A model generated the notes under the pieces. It saw only the letters and a program-made list of their open reading frames with translations, was not told where the DNA came from and ran no database searches. Of a stretch of 64,000 nt of DNA, positions 32,378 to 41,823 are shown piece by piece. The stretch is from assembly GCF_022012305.1 (NCBI RefSeq), contig NZ_JAKLTM010000008.1, positions 1-64,000 on the forward strand, read 5' to 3'. Every line of letters starts with the position of its first letter. The first letter of the stretch is position 1. The position numbers and the translations under genes are program-made. Origin of the DNA: Ramlibacter paludis. GTDB taxonomy: Bacteria > Pseudomonadota > Gammaproteobacteria > Burkholderiales > Burkholderiaceae_C.

Positions 32378-32598
32378 CACGGCCGGACTGCAAAGGATCG
32401 CAGGACCATGGGTTGCCCCCCTGTGATTTCGCTCGCCGAAAGCTCGTTGCGGCGGCCCTGGCCGGAACGCTGCATGCATTCCGAGACCGTCGTGGGCATT
32501 AGAGCGAAATCGTTTTGCCGCGTCAAACCCGCAAGCGTTGGTATCCGGGGCCTCCTACTCAGGATGAACGAAGCGGGGCGGCCGGGAGCTTCGGCCGG

Positions 32599-33129
32599 TC
32601 ACTTGCACTGCCGGATGGTGTACTCCAGCCGGGCCGCGACGTACCCCAGCCAGTGCCCCGGCTCCGCCACTTGTTGCCCGTGCACGGTCCCATAGAGCTG
32701 GTGGGTGACCGTCACGGCGCGGTTGGCGTCGTTCAGCTCGATGCGGCCCTCGAACGCCTTCGTTCCCTTCTTGCCGTCGCCCCAATGCTGGCGCCGCCCG
32801 GCGTCGACGTACAGGTCATATTGCAGTTGCGACAACTCGCGGTCCCGCATCGAGCGGCCCGGGTCCGGCGGCTCCGCCTTCAACTCGTAGCGGATGTCGA
32901 CGGTGAAGCCCTGGCCGTTCGCGCGCGTGCAGGTAACGGCCACGGTGCTCTCGGCCAGGACGGGTGGAGTCGCGCCCGTCATCTCATGGCGGCCGAAGTT
33001 GTAGACCGGCGTGGTCGCATGGCACTCGGCCGGCTTCGCCGGGCAAGGCGTGGGCGGCTTCGCAGCCAGTTGAGCGCCGGCCGCCAGTGGCAGCAGGGCG
33101 CCCCAGGCGATGAATCGGCCTAGCGGCAC
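32599..33129 (-). CDS. Spore coat protein U-like pilus (tip-type) protein
   Basis: The 176-residue product starts with GTG 33129, placed 6 nt after GGGGAG, and has a short signal peptide (WGALLPLAAGAQLAA). The mature beta-rich domain matches SCPU/Csu pilin features: a final Cys (TIRQCK), an early Cys pair (PTPCPAKPAEC), a YDLYVDAGRRQHWGDG block and a periodic hydrophobic pattern. It overlaps the usher gene by 10 bp. In Csu-type loci the gene after the usher encodes the adhesive tip subunit; that role is inferred from position. Confidence 0.7.
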   Translation of the reverse strand: MPLGRFIAWGALLPLAAGAQLAAKPPTPCPAKPAECHATTPVYNFGRHEMTGATPPVLAESTVAVTCTRANGQGFTVDIRYELKAEPPDPGRSMRDRELSQLQYDLYVDAGRRQHWGDGKKGTKAFEGRIELNDANRAVTVTHQLYGTVHGQQVAEPGHWLGYVAARLEYTIRQCK

Positions 33130-35438
33130 GGATAGCTCCCCAGCGTCGCGCCCGACGCGAAGTCGGCGGGCAGTTCGATCACCGCGGTGCAGCCACGCTC
33201 GCCGATGCGCACGCGCAGCGCATTCGGCTTGCCGCGCGCCAGACCGCTCACGTACACCTTGCCGCGCCTTGCCACGGGGAATGACTCGCTCGCCTCGCCC
33301 ACATGCACCGACGCGCCGGCGGGCACCGGTTTTCCATCGCCTTCCACCAGGGTCAGCGTGGCGGAAATCCTGCGCACCACGCCCATGTCTACCAAGGCGC
33401 CCATCCGGCTCGCGATCTTGATGCGCTTCGTGTTGTCCGCGAAGGAGCCGTCCAGCGGAATGTCCTCCGGCTCGAAGGACACGGTGCTGGGCAGGAAGCC
33501 GGACAAGCGCGGAATCACGGCCACGCCGCTGCTGTCGGTCGCGCCCACCTGCTGGCCGTTGCCGTAGACGCGCACCCCCGGGAAATCCGCCACCTTCACG
33601 ATCGCGAAGCTCTGGTCCAGGTAGCGCGAGATGCGCCATTCGCCGGCCGCCACCGCGAGGCCGCCGCGCGCGAATGCGCGGGCCGCCCGGCTTCCCGAGG
33701 CTTCGGCCACCTCGGCGCCGAACTGGCCGACGCCGGTCTGCACGTAGGCGCCCAGTTCCAGGCGGCGCGCGGCAGACTGCTGGCCGGCGAGCACGCGGTA
33801 GCCGAAGCTGTCCGTCTCCAGCAGGTTGCGCGTCACGTCCAGCAGCACGTCCATCTTCGGCGCGTCGCTGCGCCGCTCGACCGAGGCGGTCACGAAATCC
33901 CGTTCGCCGAGCGGCATCGCCAGCGTGAGCGAGAACACATGCGTCTTCGGCTGCGTACCCCAGAAGCGCGAGTAGCTGGCCGACAGGGTGGCCGAGCGCG
34001 TCAGCGAGAAGGTCCAGCCGGCCGTTGCGCTGTTGAATTCGCCCGAGGTGTCCTTGGTCCGCAGGCCCAGCAGGTTCAGCCAGTGCCGCTCGCCGACGTG
34101 CGCCGAAGCCGAGAACTGGCGCACGGCCAGCGTGCGCACCTGCCCCGGTTCGAAGCCGATGTCCACGTAGTCGGGGCTGCGCTGCTCGGCACCCCCTGCG
34201 ACGCTCCATTCGCGCTCGTTGCGCTGGAAGAAGACCTTGCCGAGCGCGCCGGCGTGGCCGAACCCCCGGCTCGCCGCCGCGCCCGCGCCCACCAGCCCCA
34301 GGAGCGGCACCGTCGCCTGCACCAGGCCGCCCAGGTTGGCGCGATCCGCCATGGCTTCCGCGCGCCCCTCCAGCGTCAGGCGGTCGGTGACACCGTAGCG
34401 GTGCGTGGCCACCGCGGCCCAATCCCCATAGGCATTGCTGCGCACGCCGTAGTCGCGCCGCAGCAGGCCTGCTTCGTACGAGAAGTCATGCAGCCCCTGC
34501 CGCAGCATCGCGTCGTAGCGCACGTAGGGTACGACGGCGCTCGATTCCTGGCCGAACACGTCGCGCACGACCACCCGCACATTGCCCGCCCCCACGGGCA
34601 CCGGCAGGCTGTTGACGGAGAAGGGCCCCGGGCGCACCGTCGTCGAATAAGCCTTCGCGTTGCCGACGTAGATGTCGACCGTCGACGGCACCACTGCCGT
34701 CCCCGCCACGTCCGCCGTCGGATAGGTGATCAGCAGCGGCGCGTTGGCGAAATTGCGCTGGTACTGGAGGCCGCCCATGCGCAGCGCCGCACCGTAGCTG
34801 CCGGGACGGGTGATGGTGTCGCCGAGCACCAGGCTCGTGATGCGCTCCGGGTCGTCACGGCGCAGCGCCGTGTCGAGCCGGGTGGTGCCGCGGCCGTTGT
34901 TGCCCGTGAAGAAGCTGGAAGTGGCCAGGCCCCAGCGCGAGAAGGCGCCGACTTCCCAGCTGGCGCCCAGGGCGCTCGTGCCGCCCCCATGGTCGAAGCG
35001 CAGGTCGTAGTTCAGGAAGCCGCCCGATGTGTAGCTCACGGGCAGGCGGTCCTCGGCGACGAACGATGCGTGCGTGCCCAGGTGCATGGCGGGCGGGAAG
35101 TCGAGCTTCAGCGTCAGCGTGGCCGGATCGAGTGCGTAGCGCAGACGGAGGCTTTCGACGCACAGCCAGCGCGTGGCGGCGATCGGGTGCCATTCGATCG
35201 AAGAAGTTGCGATGCCCCAGCGCTGGAGTTCCGCCTCGGCGATGTAGAGCGGTCCCGCCGGCGGCACGTAGCGCGCCGCGATCCCTTCGCGCTCCTCGCC
35301 ATTGACCGTGGGTTGGAGGAGCAGCGGCGCCAGCGTGGATGCGCGCGCGACGCCGGCCTGGCACGGCGGCGCCTGCGCATGCGCCGCAAGCAGGGGGGCG
35401 GCGAGGACGGCCACCGCCAGCGCACGTGCCGGATACAC
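33120..35438 (-). CDS. Outer-membrane fimbrial usher (CsuD-like)
   Basis: Ushers form the outer-membrane pore through which chaperone-bound pilins are polymerised. The 772-residue product has a signal peptide (MYPARALAVAVLAAPLLAAHAQA), the N-terminal chaperone-binding domain, and a beta-barrel region with SGGFLNYDLRF. The plug segment lies around GNVRVVVRDVFGQESSAVVPY, and the C-terminal domains end in a Cys-containing motif (SYPCR). GTG 35438 follows the chaperone stop by 6 bp. Length is close to that of Csu/archaic ushers, slightly shorter than FimD. Confidence 0.88.
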   Translation of the reverse strand: MYPARALAVAVLAAPLLAAHAQAPPCQAGVARASTLAPLLLQPTVNGEEREGIAARYVPPAGPLYIAEAELQRWGIATSSIEWHPIAATRWLCVESLRLRYALDPATLTLKLDFPPAMHLGTHASFVAEDRLPVSYTSGGFLNYDLRFDHGGGTSALGASWEVGAFSRWGLATSSFFTGNNGRGTTRLDTALRRDDPERITSLVLGDTITRPGSYGAALRMGGLQYQRNFANAPLLITYPTADVAGTAVVPSTVDIYVGNAKAYSTTVRPGPFSVNSLPVPVGAGNVRVVVRDVFGQESSAVVPYVRYDAMLRQGLHDFSYEAGLLRRDYGVRSNAYGDWAAVATHRYGVTDRLTLEGRAEAMADRANLGGLVQATVPLLGLVGAGAAASRGFGHAGALGKVFFQRNEREWSVAGGAEQRSPDYVDIGFEPGQVRTLAVRQFSASAHVGERHWLNLLGLRTKDTSGEFNSATAGWTFSLTRSATLSASYSRFWGTQPKTHVFSLTLAMPLGERDFVTASVERRSDAPKMDVLLDVTRNLLETDSFGYRVLAGQQSAARRLELGAYVQTGVGQFGAEVAEASGSRAARAFARGGLAVAAGEWRISRYLDQSFAIVKVADFPGVRVYGNGQQVGATDSSGVAVIPRLSGFLPSTVSFEPEDIPLDGSFADNTKRIKIASRMGALVDMGVVRRISATLTLVEGDGKPVPAGASVHVGEASESFPVARRGKVYVSGLARGKPNALRVRIGERGCTAVIELPADFASGATLGSYPCR

Positions 35439-35444
35439 ACGGCT

Positions 35445-36137
35445 TCAGCGCTTGACGTCCGCCATGAAGGTGCCGTGGTCCGTGCGCACGCGTACCTTCA
35501 GCGGCCCGTCGGCCTGGATCTTCAGCGGGTAGTCGCCGCTGAGGGTGTTGCCCACCAGCAGGTAGGCCGCGGAGGGCACCTTGAGGAGGTCGCCGGCCTG
35601 GGCGGAACTCAGCACCCATTCCTTCAGCTTGATGTTGGCCTTGCCGGTGTTGCGCAGTTCGACCTTCAGCACGTCCTGCACCAGCGCCACCGAAAGCGCG
35701 GCCTCGCCCTTGGCCACGCGCCCCGCGGCCGGCGCCACGAAGACCGGCACCGCCATCGACACCACGGTCTTCAGCGTGTTGGCCTGGATCTCGCGGGCCG
35801 GCGGCACCTCGTCGATGAAGATGCGGTAAGGATGTTCGGTGGCGTCGAGCGGGCGATTGAGCTGCACGCGCACGACCTGCGCCGCGCCCTTTTCCAGGCG
35901 GAAGGTGGCGGGCGCCACCAGCAGGTCGTTGGTCGGCTCGTAGCTGTCCACGCGGTTTTGCTGCTTCCAGCTCACCACGCGCACCTCGAAGGTCTTGGCT
36001 TCGTCGGTATTGGTGACCGTGAGCGAGGACGCCCGGTTCGCACCCAGCTCCACGCGCAGCGGCACGATCGCGAAACCACCCGCGTGCGCGGCGCCGGCGG
36101 CGGCAAGCAGGGCCCACAGGCAAATGGCGCGCAGCAT
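35445..36137 (-). CDS. Periplasmic pilus chaperone (CsuC-like)
   Basis: The 230-residue product has a signal peptide (residues 1-19, ending AHAGG) and two Ig-like domains. Domain 1 contains FAIVPLRVELGANRASSLTVTNTDEAKTFEVRVVSW. The conserved basic donor-strand region and RIFIDEVPP precede the second domain. PapD-like chaperones donate a strand to pilin subunits in the periplasm. It lies between the major-type SCPU subunit and the usher, 10 bp after the former, in the same order as archaic chaperone-usher loci. Confidence 0.88.
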   Translation of the reverse strand: MLRAICLWALLAAAGAAHAGGFAIVPLRVELGANRASSLTVTNTDEAKTFEVRVVSWKQQNRVDSYEPTNDLLVAPATFRLEKGAAQVVRVQLNRPLDATEHPYRIFIDEVPPAREIQANTLKTVVSMAVPVFVAPAAGRVAKGEAALSVALVQDVLKVELRNTGKANIKLKEWVLSSAQAGDLLKVPSAAYLLVGNTLSGDYPLKIQADGPLKVRVRTDHGTFMADVKR

Positions 36138-36147
36138 GGCTGGCCTC

Positions 36148-36642
36148 CTAGTAGTAGATGCGCACGGTGATGGTGTCGGCGTACTCCTCGGCCGGCACGA
36201 CCTGCGCCGTGGGGATTGCGCCGAACACGGTGTGGTCCTGCGGCAGGCCGGTGCCGACGCCGGTCACCGTGTCGGTGCCGGGCGTGTTGCCCCAGATGCT
36301 GCTGCGCGCCGAGTCGGAATAGAGCTGGTAGTTGAGGACGCTCGTCGAGGCCGACACCATGCGGCGCTGGTTCACCGTCGCGCCCGGCGATGTGCCCTCG
36401 TTCAGCCCGATCTGGTAGCTGGAGTTCGGCGTGCAGGTCGCGCGCAGCAGCGTGGTCCCGAGCAGCGGGCTGCCGGCCTGCGCGTTGTAGACGCCGAAGC
36501 CGAGGTTGCTGGCCGTGATCTCGCAGACCGCATTGACGCGGGCCGAGACCCGGAACGTGGTGCTCGTGCTTTGCTGCGCCGGTGCCTGCGTCCAGGGCAG
36601 CACCGCCAGCATGACGAAGACTGCAAGTCGCCGCTCGTTCAT
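36148..36642 (-). CDS. Spore coat protein U-like pilin subunit
   Basis: The 164-residue product has a signal peptide (AVFVMLAVLPWTQAPAQQ). The SCPU domain has two Cys (VCEITASNLGFGVYN and LRATCTPN), the motif YQIGLNEGTSPGATVNQRRM, and the typical C-terminus TITVRIYY. This is the first gene of the minus-strand pilus operon. ATG 36642 is 6 nt after GGAG and is preferred to upstream in-frame codons that lack a signal peptide. It is probably the major shaft subunit. Confidence 0.85.
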   Translation of the reverse strand: MNERRLAVFVMLAVLPWTQAPAQQSTSTTFRVSARVNAVCEITASNLGFGVYNAQAGSPLLGTTLLRATCTPNSSYQIGLNEGTSPGATVNQRRMVSASTSVLNYQLYSDSARSSIWGNTPGTDTVTGVGTGLPQDHTVFGAIPTAQVVPAEEYADTITVRIYY

Positions 36643-36683
36643 CCGGGTCTCCAGGGCTCCCGCAGGAGCAGTAGCATCGCGAA

Positions 36684-37205
36684 ATGGCAAGGGGCACCTC
36701 CACCTGGAACACGCGCTGGCTGCTGGCGGCAGCCAGCGCCCTGGCCTGCGGGCCGGCCCTGCCCATCGTCCAGACCTTCATCGCCACCACCGGCATGCAG
36801 GTGCGCCTGGAGCTCGCGGGCTCGTGCGAGATCAGTGCCTCCGACCTGAGTTTCGGCGCCTACAACGCGGCCTCGGCCGCACCGGCATTCGCGCAGTCGA
36901 CCATCCAGTTGCTGTGCGCGCCTGGCATGGTGGCGGAGCTGGCGCTCGACGCCGGCACCGCGCCGGGCGCGAGCACCACGCTGCGCCAGATGCTCTCGGC
37001 CAGCGGCGCCGATCGCCTCGATTACGGCCTGTACCAAGACGCCGGGCGCAGCATCACCTGGGGCGACACGCCCGGGGTCGACACGCTCGAGGTGCCCACC
37101 AACGGCGCGCTGCAGACCGTGCCGGTCTTCGGCCGCATCCCGGCCGGCCAGCGCCCGCCGGCGGGAATCTATGGCGACGAAATCACGGTACGCGTGCTCT
37201 ACTGA
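36684..37205 (+). CDS. Spore coat protein U-like pilin subunit (divergent copy)
   Basis: The 173-residue product resembles the minus-strand pilin: signal peptide region WLLAAASALACGPALPIV, SCEISASDLSFGAYNAASA, LLCAPGMVAELALDAGTAPGASTTLRQML, YGLYQDAGRSITWGDTPGVDT, and the C-terminus DEITVRVLY. It is transcribed away from the other pilus genes across a gap of only 41 bp. No clear ribosome-binding site sits close to the ATG; an AGGAG is 15 nt upstream. It is probably a second structural subunit of the same pilus. Confidence 0.82.
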   Translation: MARGTSTWNTRWLLAAASALACGPALPIVQTFIATTGMQVRLELAGSCEISASDLSFGAYNAASAAPAFAQSTIQLLCAPGMVAELALDAGTAPGASTTLRQMLSASGADRLDYGLYQDAGRSITWGDTPGVDTLEVPTNGALQTVPVFGRIPAGQRPPAGIYGDEITVRVLY

Positions 37206-37223
37206 CGGCATAGGCGCCCCGCT

Positions 37224-37697
37224 TCAGCTCCTGCGGCCCAGCGCGCGGTAGAGGCGGACCACGGCTTCCTCCGCCGCCAGCATGACCACGATGACGACGA
37301 TCAGCGTGATCAGCCCGTGCCAGATGCCGTGGAACTGCAGGTCCTTCTCGAACAGGAAGGCCAGCGCTTCGAGGATCACGAACTTGGATCCGAACAGAAC
37401 GAGCCAGGCGCAGAAGTACTTCAGGAATTTCGCGGCCGTCCCAACCCGGTCGCTGAAGTACTCCATCACCCGGTGCTCGACGGCGATCGTGCCCTGCAGC
37501 AGGAGCTGCAGCACCACGGCGGCGAACAGCGAGGTGGTGAAGGTGTCGACGAACACCTTGTCCGAATATTCGGCAAAGAGGTTCAGCACCACGAGGTCGA
37601 TCAGGATCCCCGTGAAGTAGCGGACGAACAGGCGCTGCCGGTCCAGGGGCGCCTCGGCCACGGCCGGGACGAAGGCTTCTGCTGCGTGGGTGGTCAT
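37224..37697 (-). CDS. Small membrane protein of unknown function (regulon member)
   Basis: The 157-residue product has four hydrophobic helices: near 26-40, 58-72, 92-112 and 120-142. Short charged loops separate them, and the C-terminus is basic (LYRALGRRS). No family motif is recognised. ATG 37697 starts a soluble 20-residue N-terminus and is preferred to upstream codons that run into the operator. The gene is convergent with the SCPU gene (18-bp gap). Regulon promoter 2 lies upstream and points at it. The same palindrome also faces cyoA on the other strand. Confidence 0.65.
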   Translation of the reverse strand: MTTHAAEAFVPAVAEAPLDRQRLFVRYFTGILIDLVVLNLFAEYSDKVFVDTFTTSLFAAVVLQLLLQGTIAVEHRVMEYFSDRVGTAAKFLKYFCAWLVLFGSKFVILEALAFLFEKDLQFHGIWHGLITLIVVIVVMLAAEEAVVRLYRALGRRS

Positions 37698-37717
37698 GGG
37701 ATTTCCCTCTGGACGCC

Positions 37718-37762
37718 ACTTTGCGGCATGATGTGCCCGGCCCGGATGGGACCAAGGTCCAA
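37718..37762 (-). promoter_or_regulatory. Regulon promoter 2: palindromic operator plus -10
   Basis: TGGGACCAAGGTCCAA lies at 37747-37762. Toward the small membrane-protein gene, the hexamer CAAAGT (37723-37718) begins 24 nt after the palindrome. The bases around it (GCCGCAAAGTGGCG) also resemble those at promoter 1 (GGCGCACAGTGGGG). The palindrome sits between divergent genes, 68 bp from the cyoA start, but the cyoA side lacks a -10 at the same spacing. Confidence 0.75.
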
Positions 37763-37830
37763 TGGTCCCGCTGCGGGCGGTCCGCGCAGCCTCAGCGCGT
37801 TCGTTCAGGGGCCGACACGAGCTCATCCGG

Positions 37831-38817
37831 ATGAAGAAACTGCTTGCGATTCCCTGCGCGGCGCTGCTGTCGGGCTGCAGCATGGTGGTGCTCGACCCGG
37901 CCGGCCATATCGCCGCCCAGGAGGCGCGGCTGCTGGTCATCTCCACGCTGCTGATGCTGCTGATCATCGTGCCGGTGATCGCCCTCACGCTGCTGTTCGC
38001 CTGGCGCTACCGCGCCTCCAACACCGACGCGCCCTACGAGCCCGACTGGGACCACTCGATCCAGCTGGAACTGGTCATCTGGTCGGCGCCGCTGCTCATC
38101 ATCATCGCCCTGGGCGCCATCACCTGGATCGGCACGCACACGCTCAATCCTTACCGCCCGCTGGACGCCAAGGCCGCGGCCGCCCAGGTCGAGCCGATCG
38201 ACGTGCAGGTGGTGGCCCTGGACTGGAAGTGGCTGTTCATCTACCCGAAGCTGGGCATTGCCACCGTCAACGAGCTGGCCGCGCCGGTCGACGTGCCGGT
38301 GCGCTTCAGCATCACGTCGGCCTCGGTGATGAACTCCTTCTACATCCCGGCGCTGGCCGGCCAGATCTACGCGATGCCGACCATGGAGACCAAGCTGCAC
38401 GCCGTCATCAACCAGCCCGGCGTGTACCAGGGCATCTCCGCCAACTACAGCGGCGCCGGCTTCTCCGACATGCACTTCATGTTCCACGGCCTCGCCGCCG
38501 CCGATTTCGAGGCCTGGGTGCAGAAGGCGAGGGCGAGCGGACAGGCTCTCGCACGCGACACCTACCTGCAGCTCGAGCGCCCCAGCCAGCGCGAGCCGGC
38601 GCGCTTCTACGCATCCGTTGCACCGGGATTGTTCGACGCGGTCGTCAACCGCTGCGTGGCGCCGGGCACCCAGTGCCTGCACACGCAGATGGCGGCCGAC
38701 GAGCGGCGCGCCGCGGTGGCGGCGAACTGGCGGCCGGGGACGCCGCCCGAGGGGCTGATCTGCACCGCGGCCGACGCCGCGACCGTCGCCTCCCTGCCCT
38801 GGCCCGAGCGGAAATGA
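37831..38817 (+). CDS. cyoA: Cytochrome bo-type ubiquinol oxidase subunit II
   Basis: Subunit II of a heme-copper quinol oxidase. The 328-residue product has a lipoprotein signal ([11 protein letters not shown], Cys near residue 14) and two membrane helices (about 32-56 and 80-100). A periplasmic cupredoxin domain contains [24 protein letters not shown] and [21 protein letters not shown]. The CuA ligands of cytochrome c oxidases are absent, consistent with a quinol oxidase. ATG 37831 is chosen because it begins the lipoprotein signal; the frame is open upstream through the operator. Its stop overlaps cyoB (ATGA). Confidence 0.9.
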   Translation: MKKLLAIPCAALLSGCSMVVLDPAGHIAAQEARLLVISTLLMLLIIVPVIALTLLFAWRYRASNTDAPYEPDWDHSIQLELVIWSAPLLIIIALGAITWIGTHTLNPYRPLDAKAAAAQVEPIDVQVVALDWKWLFIYPKLGIATVNELAAPVDVPVRFSITSASVMNSFYIPALAGQIYAMPTMETKLHAVINQPGVYQGISANYSGAGFSDMHFMFHGLAAADFEAWVQKARASGQALARDTYLQLERPSQREPARFYASVAPGLFDAVVNRCVAPGTQCLHTQMAADERRAAVAANWRPGTPPEGLICTAADAATVASLPWPERK

Positions 38818-40826
38818 CGCCCATGTCCGAGAACACCGGCCTCGCCAAGCTTCTTTTCGGCCGCCTCAGCTGGGAGGCGCTGCCGCTGCACGAGCCGATC
38901 CTGATCGCGACCTTCATCGCCGTCGTGATCGGCGGCATCGCCGTCCTGGGCGCCATCACGAAGTTCAGGCTCTGGGGGCCGCTGTGGCGCGACTGGATCA
39001 CCAGCATCGACCACAAGAAGATCGGGATCATGTACGTGATCCTGGGGCTGGTGATGCTGCTGCGCGGCTTCTCCGACGCCATCATGATGCGCGCGCAGCA
39101 GGCGATCGCGTTCGGCGAGCAGGCCGGCTACCTGCCGCCGCACCACTACGACCAGGTCTTCACGGCGCACGGCGTGATCATGATCTTCTTCGTCGCGATG
39201 CCGCTCGTGACGGGACTCATGAACTTCGCGATGCCGCTGCAGATCGGCGCGCGCGACGTCGCCTTCCCCTTCCTCAACAACTTCAGCTTCTGGATGACGG
39301 CCTCCGGCGCCGGCCTGGTCATGGCCTCGCTGTTCGTCGGCGAGTTCGCGCGCACCGGGTGGCTTGCCTATCCACCGCTCTCGGGGATCATCCACAGCCC
39401 CGACGTGGGGGTGGATTACTACATCTGGTCGCTGCAGGTGGCGGGCGTGGGCACCACGCTCTCGGGCATCAACCTGATCGCGACCATCGTCAAGATGCGC
39501 GCGCCCGGCATGGGCATGATGAAGATGCCGATCTTCACCTGGACCACGCTGTGCGCGAACATCCTCATCGTCGCCGCCTTCCCGGTGCTGACCGCCGCGC
39601 TCGCCCTGCTGTCCCTGGACCGCTACGTGGGAACGCACTTCTTCACCAGCGAGCTGGGCGGCAACGCGATGATGTACGTCAACCTGATCTGGATCTGGGG
39701 CCATCCGGAGGTGTACATCCTGATCCTGCCGGCCTTCGGCATCTTCTCCGAGGTGGTGTCCACCTTCAGCGGCAAGCGCCTGTTCGGCTATGCCTCCATG
39801 GTCTACGCCACGATGGTGATCACCATCCTGTCGTACCTCGTGTGGCTGCACCACTTCTTCACCATGGGCTCGGGCGCCAGCGTGAACTCGTTCTTCGGCA
39901 TCACCACGATGATCATCTCGATCCCGACCGGCGCCAAGATCTTCAACTGGCTGTTCACCATGTACCGCGGCCGCATCCACTTCGAGGTGCCGATGATGTG
40001 GACGGTGAGCTTCATGGTCACCTTCGTGGTCGGCGGCATGACGGGCGTGCTGCTGGCGGTGCCGCCGGCGGACTTCGTGCTGCACAACAGCCTGTTCCTC
40101 GTCGCGCATTTCCACAACGTGATCATCGGCGGCGTGCTGTTCGGGCTGTTTGCCGGCATCACCTACTGGTTCCCCAAGGCCTTCGGCTACAAGCTCGATC
40201 CGTACTGGGGCAAGTGGTCGTTCTGGCTGTGGACGGTGGGCTTCTACGTGGCCTTCATGCCGCTGTACGTGCTGGGGCTCAAGGGCGTGACGCGCCGGCT
40301 GCAGCACATCGACGACGTGTCGCTGCGCCCCTGGTTCCTGCTGGCGGCGCTGGGTGCCGGCTTGATCGCGCTGGGCATAGGCGCCTTCCTGCTGCAGCTG
40401 TGGGTGAGCTTCCGCCGGCGCGAGCAGTTGCGCGACACCACGGGCGATCCCTGGAACGGCCGCACGCTGGAATGGTCCACGTCCTCGCCGCCGCCGCCGT
40501 ACAACTTCGCCTTCACGCCGATCGTGCATGAGGGCGATGCCTGGTACGACATGAAGAAGCGCGGCTACGCGCGGCCGGTGGAAGGGTTCATCCCGATCCA
40601 CATGCCGAAGAACACGAGCGCCGGCTTCATCCTGGCCATGCTGAGCGCGGCGCTCGGCTTCGCCCTGATCTGGCACATGTGGCTGCTGGCCGCGGCGGCG
40701 CTGGCCGCCCTGGTCGTCACCGCCATCGTCCACACCTTCAACTACGAACGCGATTTCCACCTGAGCGCCGACGACGTCGTGCGCGTGGAGAACGCGCGCA
40801 CCGAGCTGCTGGCCCGCCATGGCTGA
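38814..40826 (+). CDS. cyoB: Cytochrome bo-type ubiquinol oxidase subunit I
   Basis: The catalytic heme-copper subunit of the proton-pumping quinol oxidase. The 670-residue product shows the family landmarks: [33 protein letters not shown] with a heme-ligand His, the CuB and cross-linked region [18 protein letters not shown], the paired His segment [10 protein letters not shown], and the heme-ligand [20 protein letters not shown] 38814 gives a 4-bp overlap with cyoA. Length matches E. coli CyoB. It is followed by cyoC with an 8-bp overlap. Confidence 0.95.
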   Translation: MTPMSENTGLAKLLFGRLSWEALPLHEPILIATFIAVVIGGIAVLGAITKFRLWGPLWRDWITSIDHKKIGIMYVILGLVMLLRGFSDAIMMRAQQAIAFGEQAGYLPPHHYDQVFTAHGVIMIFFVAMPLVTGLMNFAMPLQIGARDVAFPFLNNFSFWMTASGAGLVMASLFVGEFARTGWLAYPPLSGIIHSPDVGVDYYIWSLQVAGVGTTLSGINLIATIVKMRAPGMGMMKMPIFTWTTLCANILIVAAFPVLTAALALLSLDRYVGTHFFTSELGGNAMMYVNLIWIWGHPEVYILILPAFGIFSEVVSTFSGKRLFGYASMVYATMVITILSYLVWLHHFFTMGSGASVNSFFGITTMIISIPTGAKIFNWLFTMYRGRIHFEVPMMWTVSFMVTFVVGGMTGVLLAVPPADFVLHNSLFLVAHFHNVIIGGVLFGLFAGITYWFPKAFGYKLDPYWGKWSFWLWTVGFYVAFMPLYVLGLKGVTRRLQHIDDVSLRPWFLLAALGAGLIALGIGAFLLQLWVSFRRREQLRDTTGDPWNGRTLEWSTSSPPPPYNFAFTPIVHEGDAWYDMKKRGYARPVEGFIPIHMPKNTSAGFILAMLSAALGFALIWHMWLLAAAALAALVVTAIVHTFNYERDFHLSADDVVRVENARTELLARHG

Positions 40827-41430
40827 CACCGCCACCGACACCCTGCGCTTCTACGACACCGGGACGCACCACCCGGAGCAGCCGACGCTGCTCGGCTTCT
40901 GGCTCTACCTGATGAGCGACTGCCTGCTGTTCGCCTGCCTGTTCGCCTGCTACGGCGTGCTGGGGCGCAACTATGCGGGCGGGCCCACCGGCGCCGAGAT
41001 CTTCGAGCTGCCGCTGGTGGCGCTCAATACCTCGCTGCTGCTGCTGTCGTCGATCACCTACGGTTTCGCGGTCATCGCCATGCAGCGCAAGCAGCGCAAC
41101 GCCACGCTGGCCTGGCTGGCGCTGACCGGCCTGCTCGGGGCGGGCTTCGTCGGCATCGAGCTGTACGAATTCAGCCACCTGCTGCACGAAGGCTACGGCC
41201 CGCAGCGCAGCGGCTTCCTCTCCGCCTTCTTCGCGCTGGTCGGCACGCACGGCCTGCACGTGAGCGTGGGCATCCTCTGGCTGGCCACGCTGATGGTGCA
41301 GGTGCGCAAGCACGGCCTGGTGGTGGCGAACCGGCGGCGCCTGATGTGCCTGTCGATGTTCTGGCACTTCCTGGACGTGGTCTGGATCGGCGTCTTCACC
41401 TTCGTCTACCTCATGGGGGTGCTGCGATGA
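40819..41430 (+). CDS. cyoC: Cytochrome bo-type ubiquinol oxidase subunit III
   Basis: The 203-residue product has five predicted helices and the subunit III signatures [42 protein letters not shown] and [23 protein letters not shown]. Subunit III stabilises subunit I in the inner membrane. It overlaps cyoB by 8 bp and cyoD by 4 bp. Length is the usual one for CyoC. Confidence 0.94.
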   Translation: MADTATDTLRFYDTGTHHPEQPTLLGFWLYLMSDCLLFACLFACYGVLGRNYAGGPTGAEIFELPLVALNTSLLLLSSITYGFAVIAMQRKQRNATLAWLALTGLLGAGFVGIELYEFSHLLHEGYGPQRSGFLSAFFALVGTHGLHVSVGILWLATLMVQVRKHGLVVANRRRLMCLSMFWHFLDVVWIGVFTFVYLMGVLR

Positions 41431-41813
41431 GCGACCAGGCACTCGACCGGCAACACGAGCACGACGAGGAAGACCACGACACGCTGCACGTCACGGTGCG
41501 CGGCTACGTCACCGGCTTCGTGCTGTCGGTGATCCTGACGGCCATCCCCTTCTGGCTGGTGATGGGCAAGGTGCTGCCCAACCCCACCATGACCACCTTC
41601 GTGATCCTGGGCCTGGCCATGGTGCAGATCTACGTGCACATGGTGTTCTTCCTGCACATGACGTCCAAGGCCGAGGGCGGCTGGGCCTGGATGTCGCTGA
41701 TCTTCACGCTGGTGCTGCTGGTCATCACCTTGAGCGGCTCGCTGTGGATCATGTACCACCTGAAGACCAACACCATGCCGGTCACGCCCGAGCAGGCGCG
41801 CCGGCTTCCCTGA
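41427..41813 (+). CDS. cyoD: Cytochrome bo-type ubiquinol oxidase subunit IV
   Basis: The 128-residue product has a hydrophilic His/Asp/Glu-rich N-terminus ([15 protein letters not shown]) and three membrane helices, including the conserved [13 protein letters not shown]. CyoD assists assembly of the oxidase. ATG 41427 is chosen for the ATGA overlap with cyoC. No cyoE (heme O synthase) follows; an MFS transporter gene starts 10 bp later, so the heme O gene must be elsewhere. Confidence 0.92.
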   Translation: MSDQALDRQHEHDEEDHDTLHVTVRGYVTGFVLSVILTAIPFWLVMGKVLPNPTMTTFVILGLAMVQIYVHMVFFLHMTSKAEGGWAWMSLIFTLVLLVITLSGSLWIMYHLKTNTMPVTPEQARRLP

Positions 41814-41823
41814 GGCCAAGTCC

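Noticed and set aside
32401..32416. CAGGACCATGGGTTGC as an operator for the CHAT/cyclase/ATPase gene
   Set aside because: Only the ACC-AT-GG core matches. A -10 at the diagnostic spacing would put the transcription start downstream of ATG 32377.
37763..37830. Promoter 2 palindrome as a cyoA promoter with the standard geometry
   Set aside because: The hexamer at 24 nt on the cyoA side is GCAGCC, unlike the other members, so the forward direction is not supported by the same rule.
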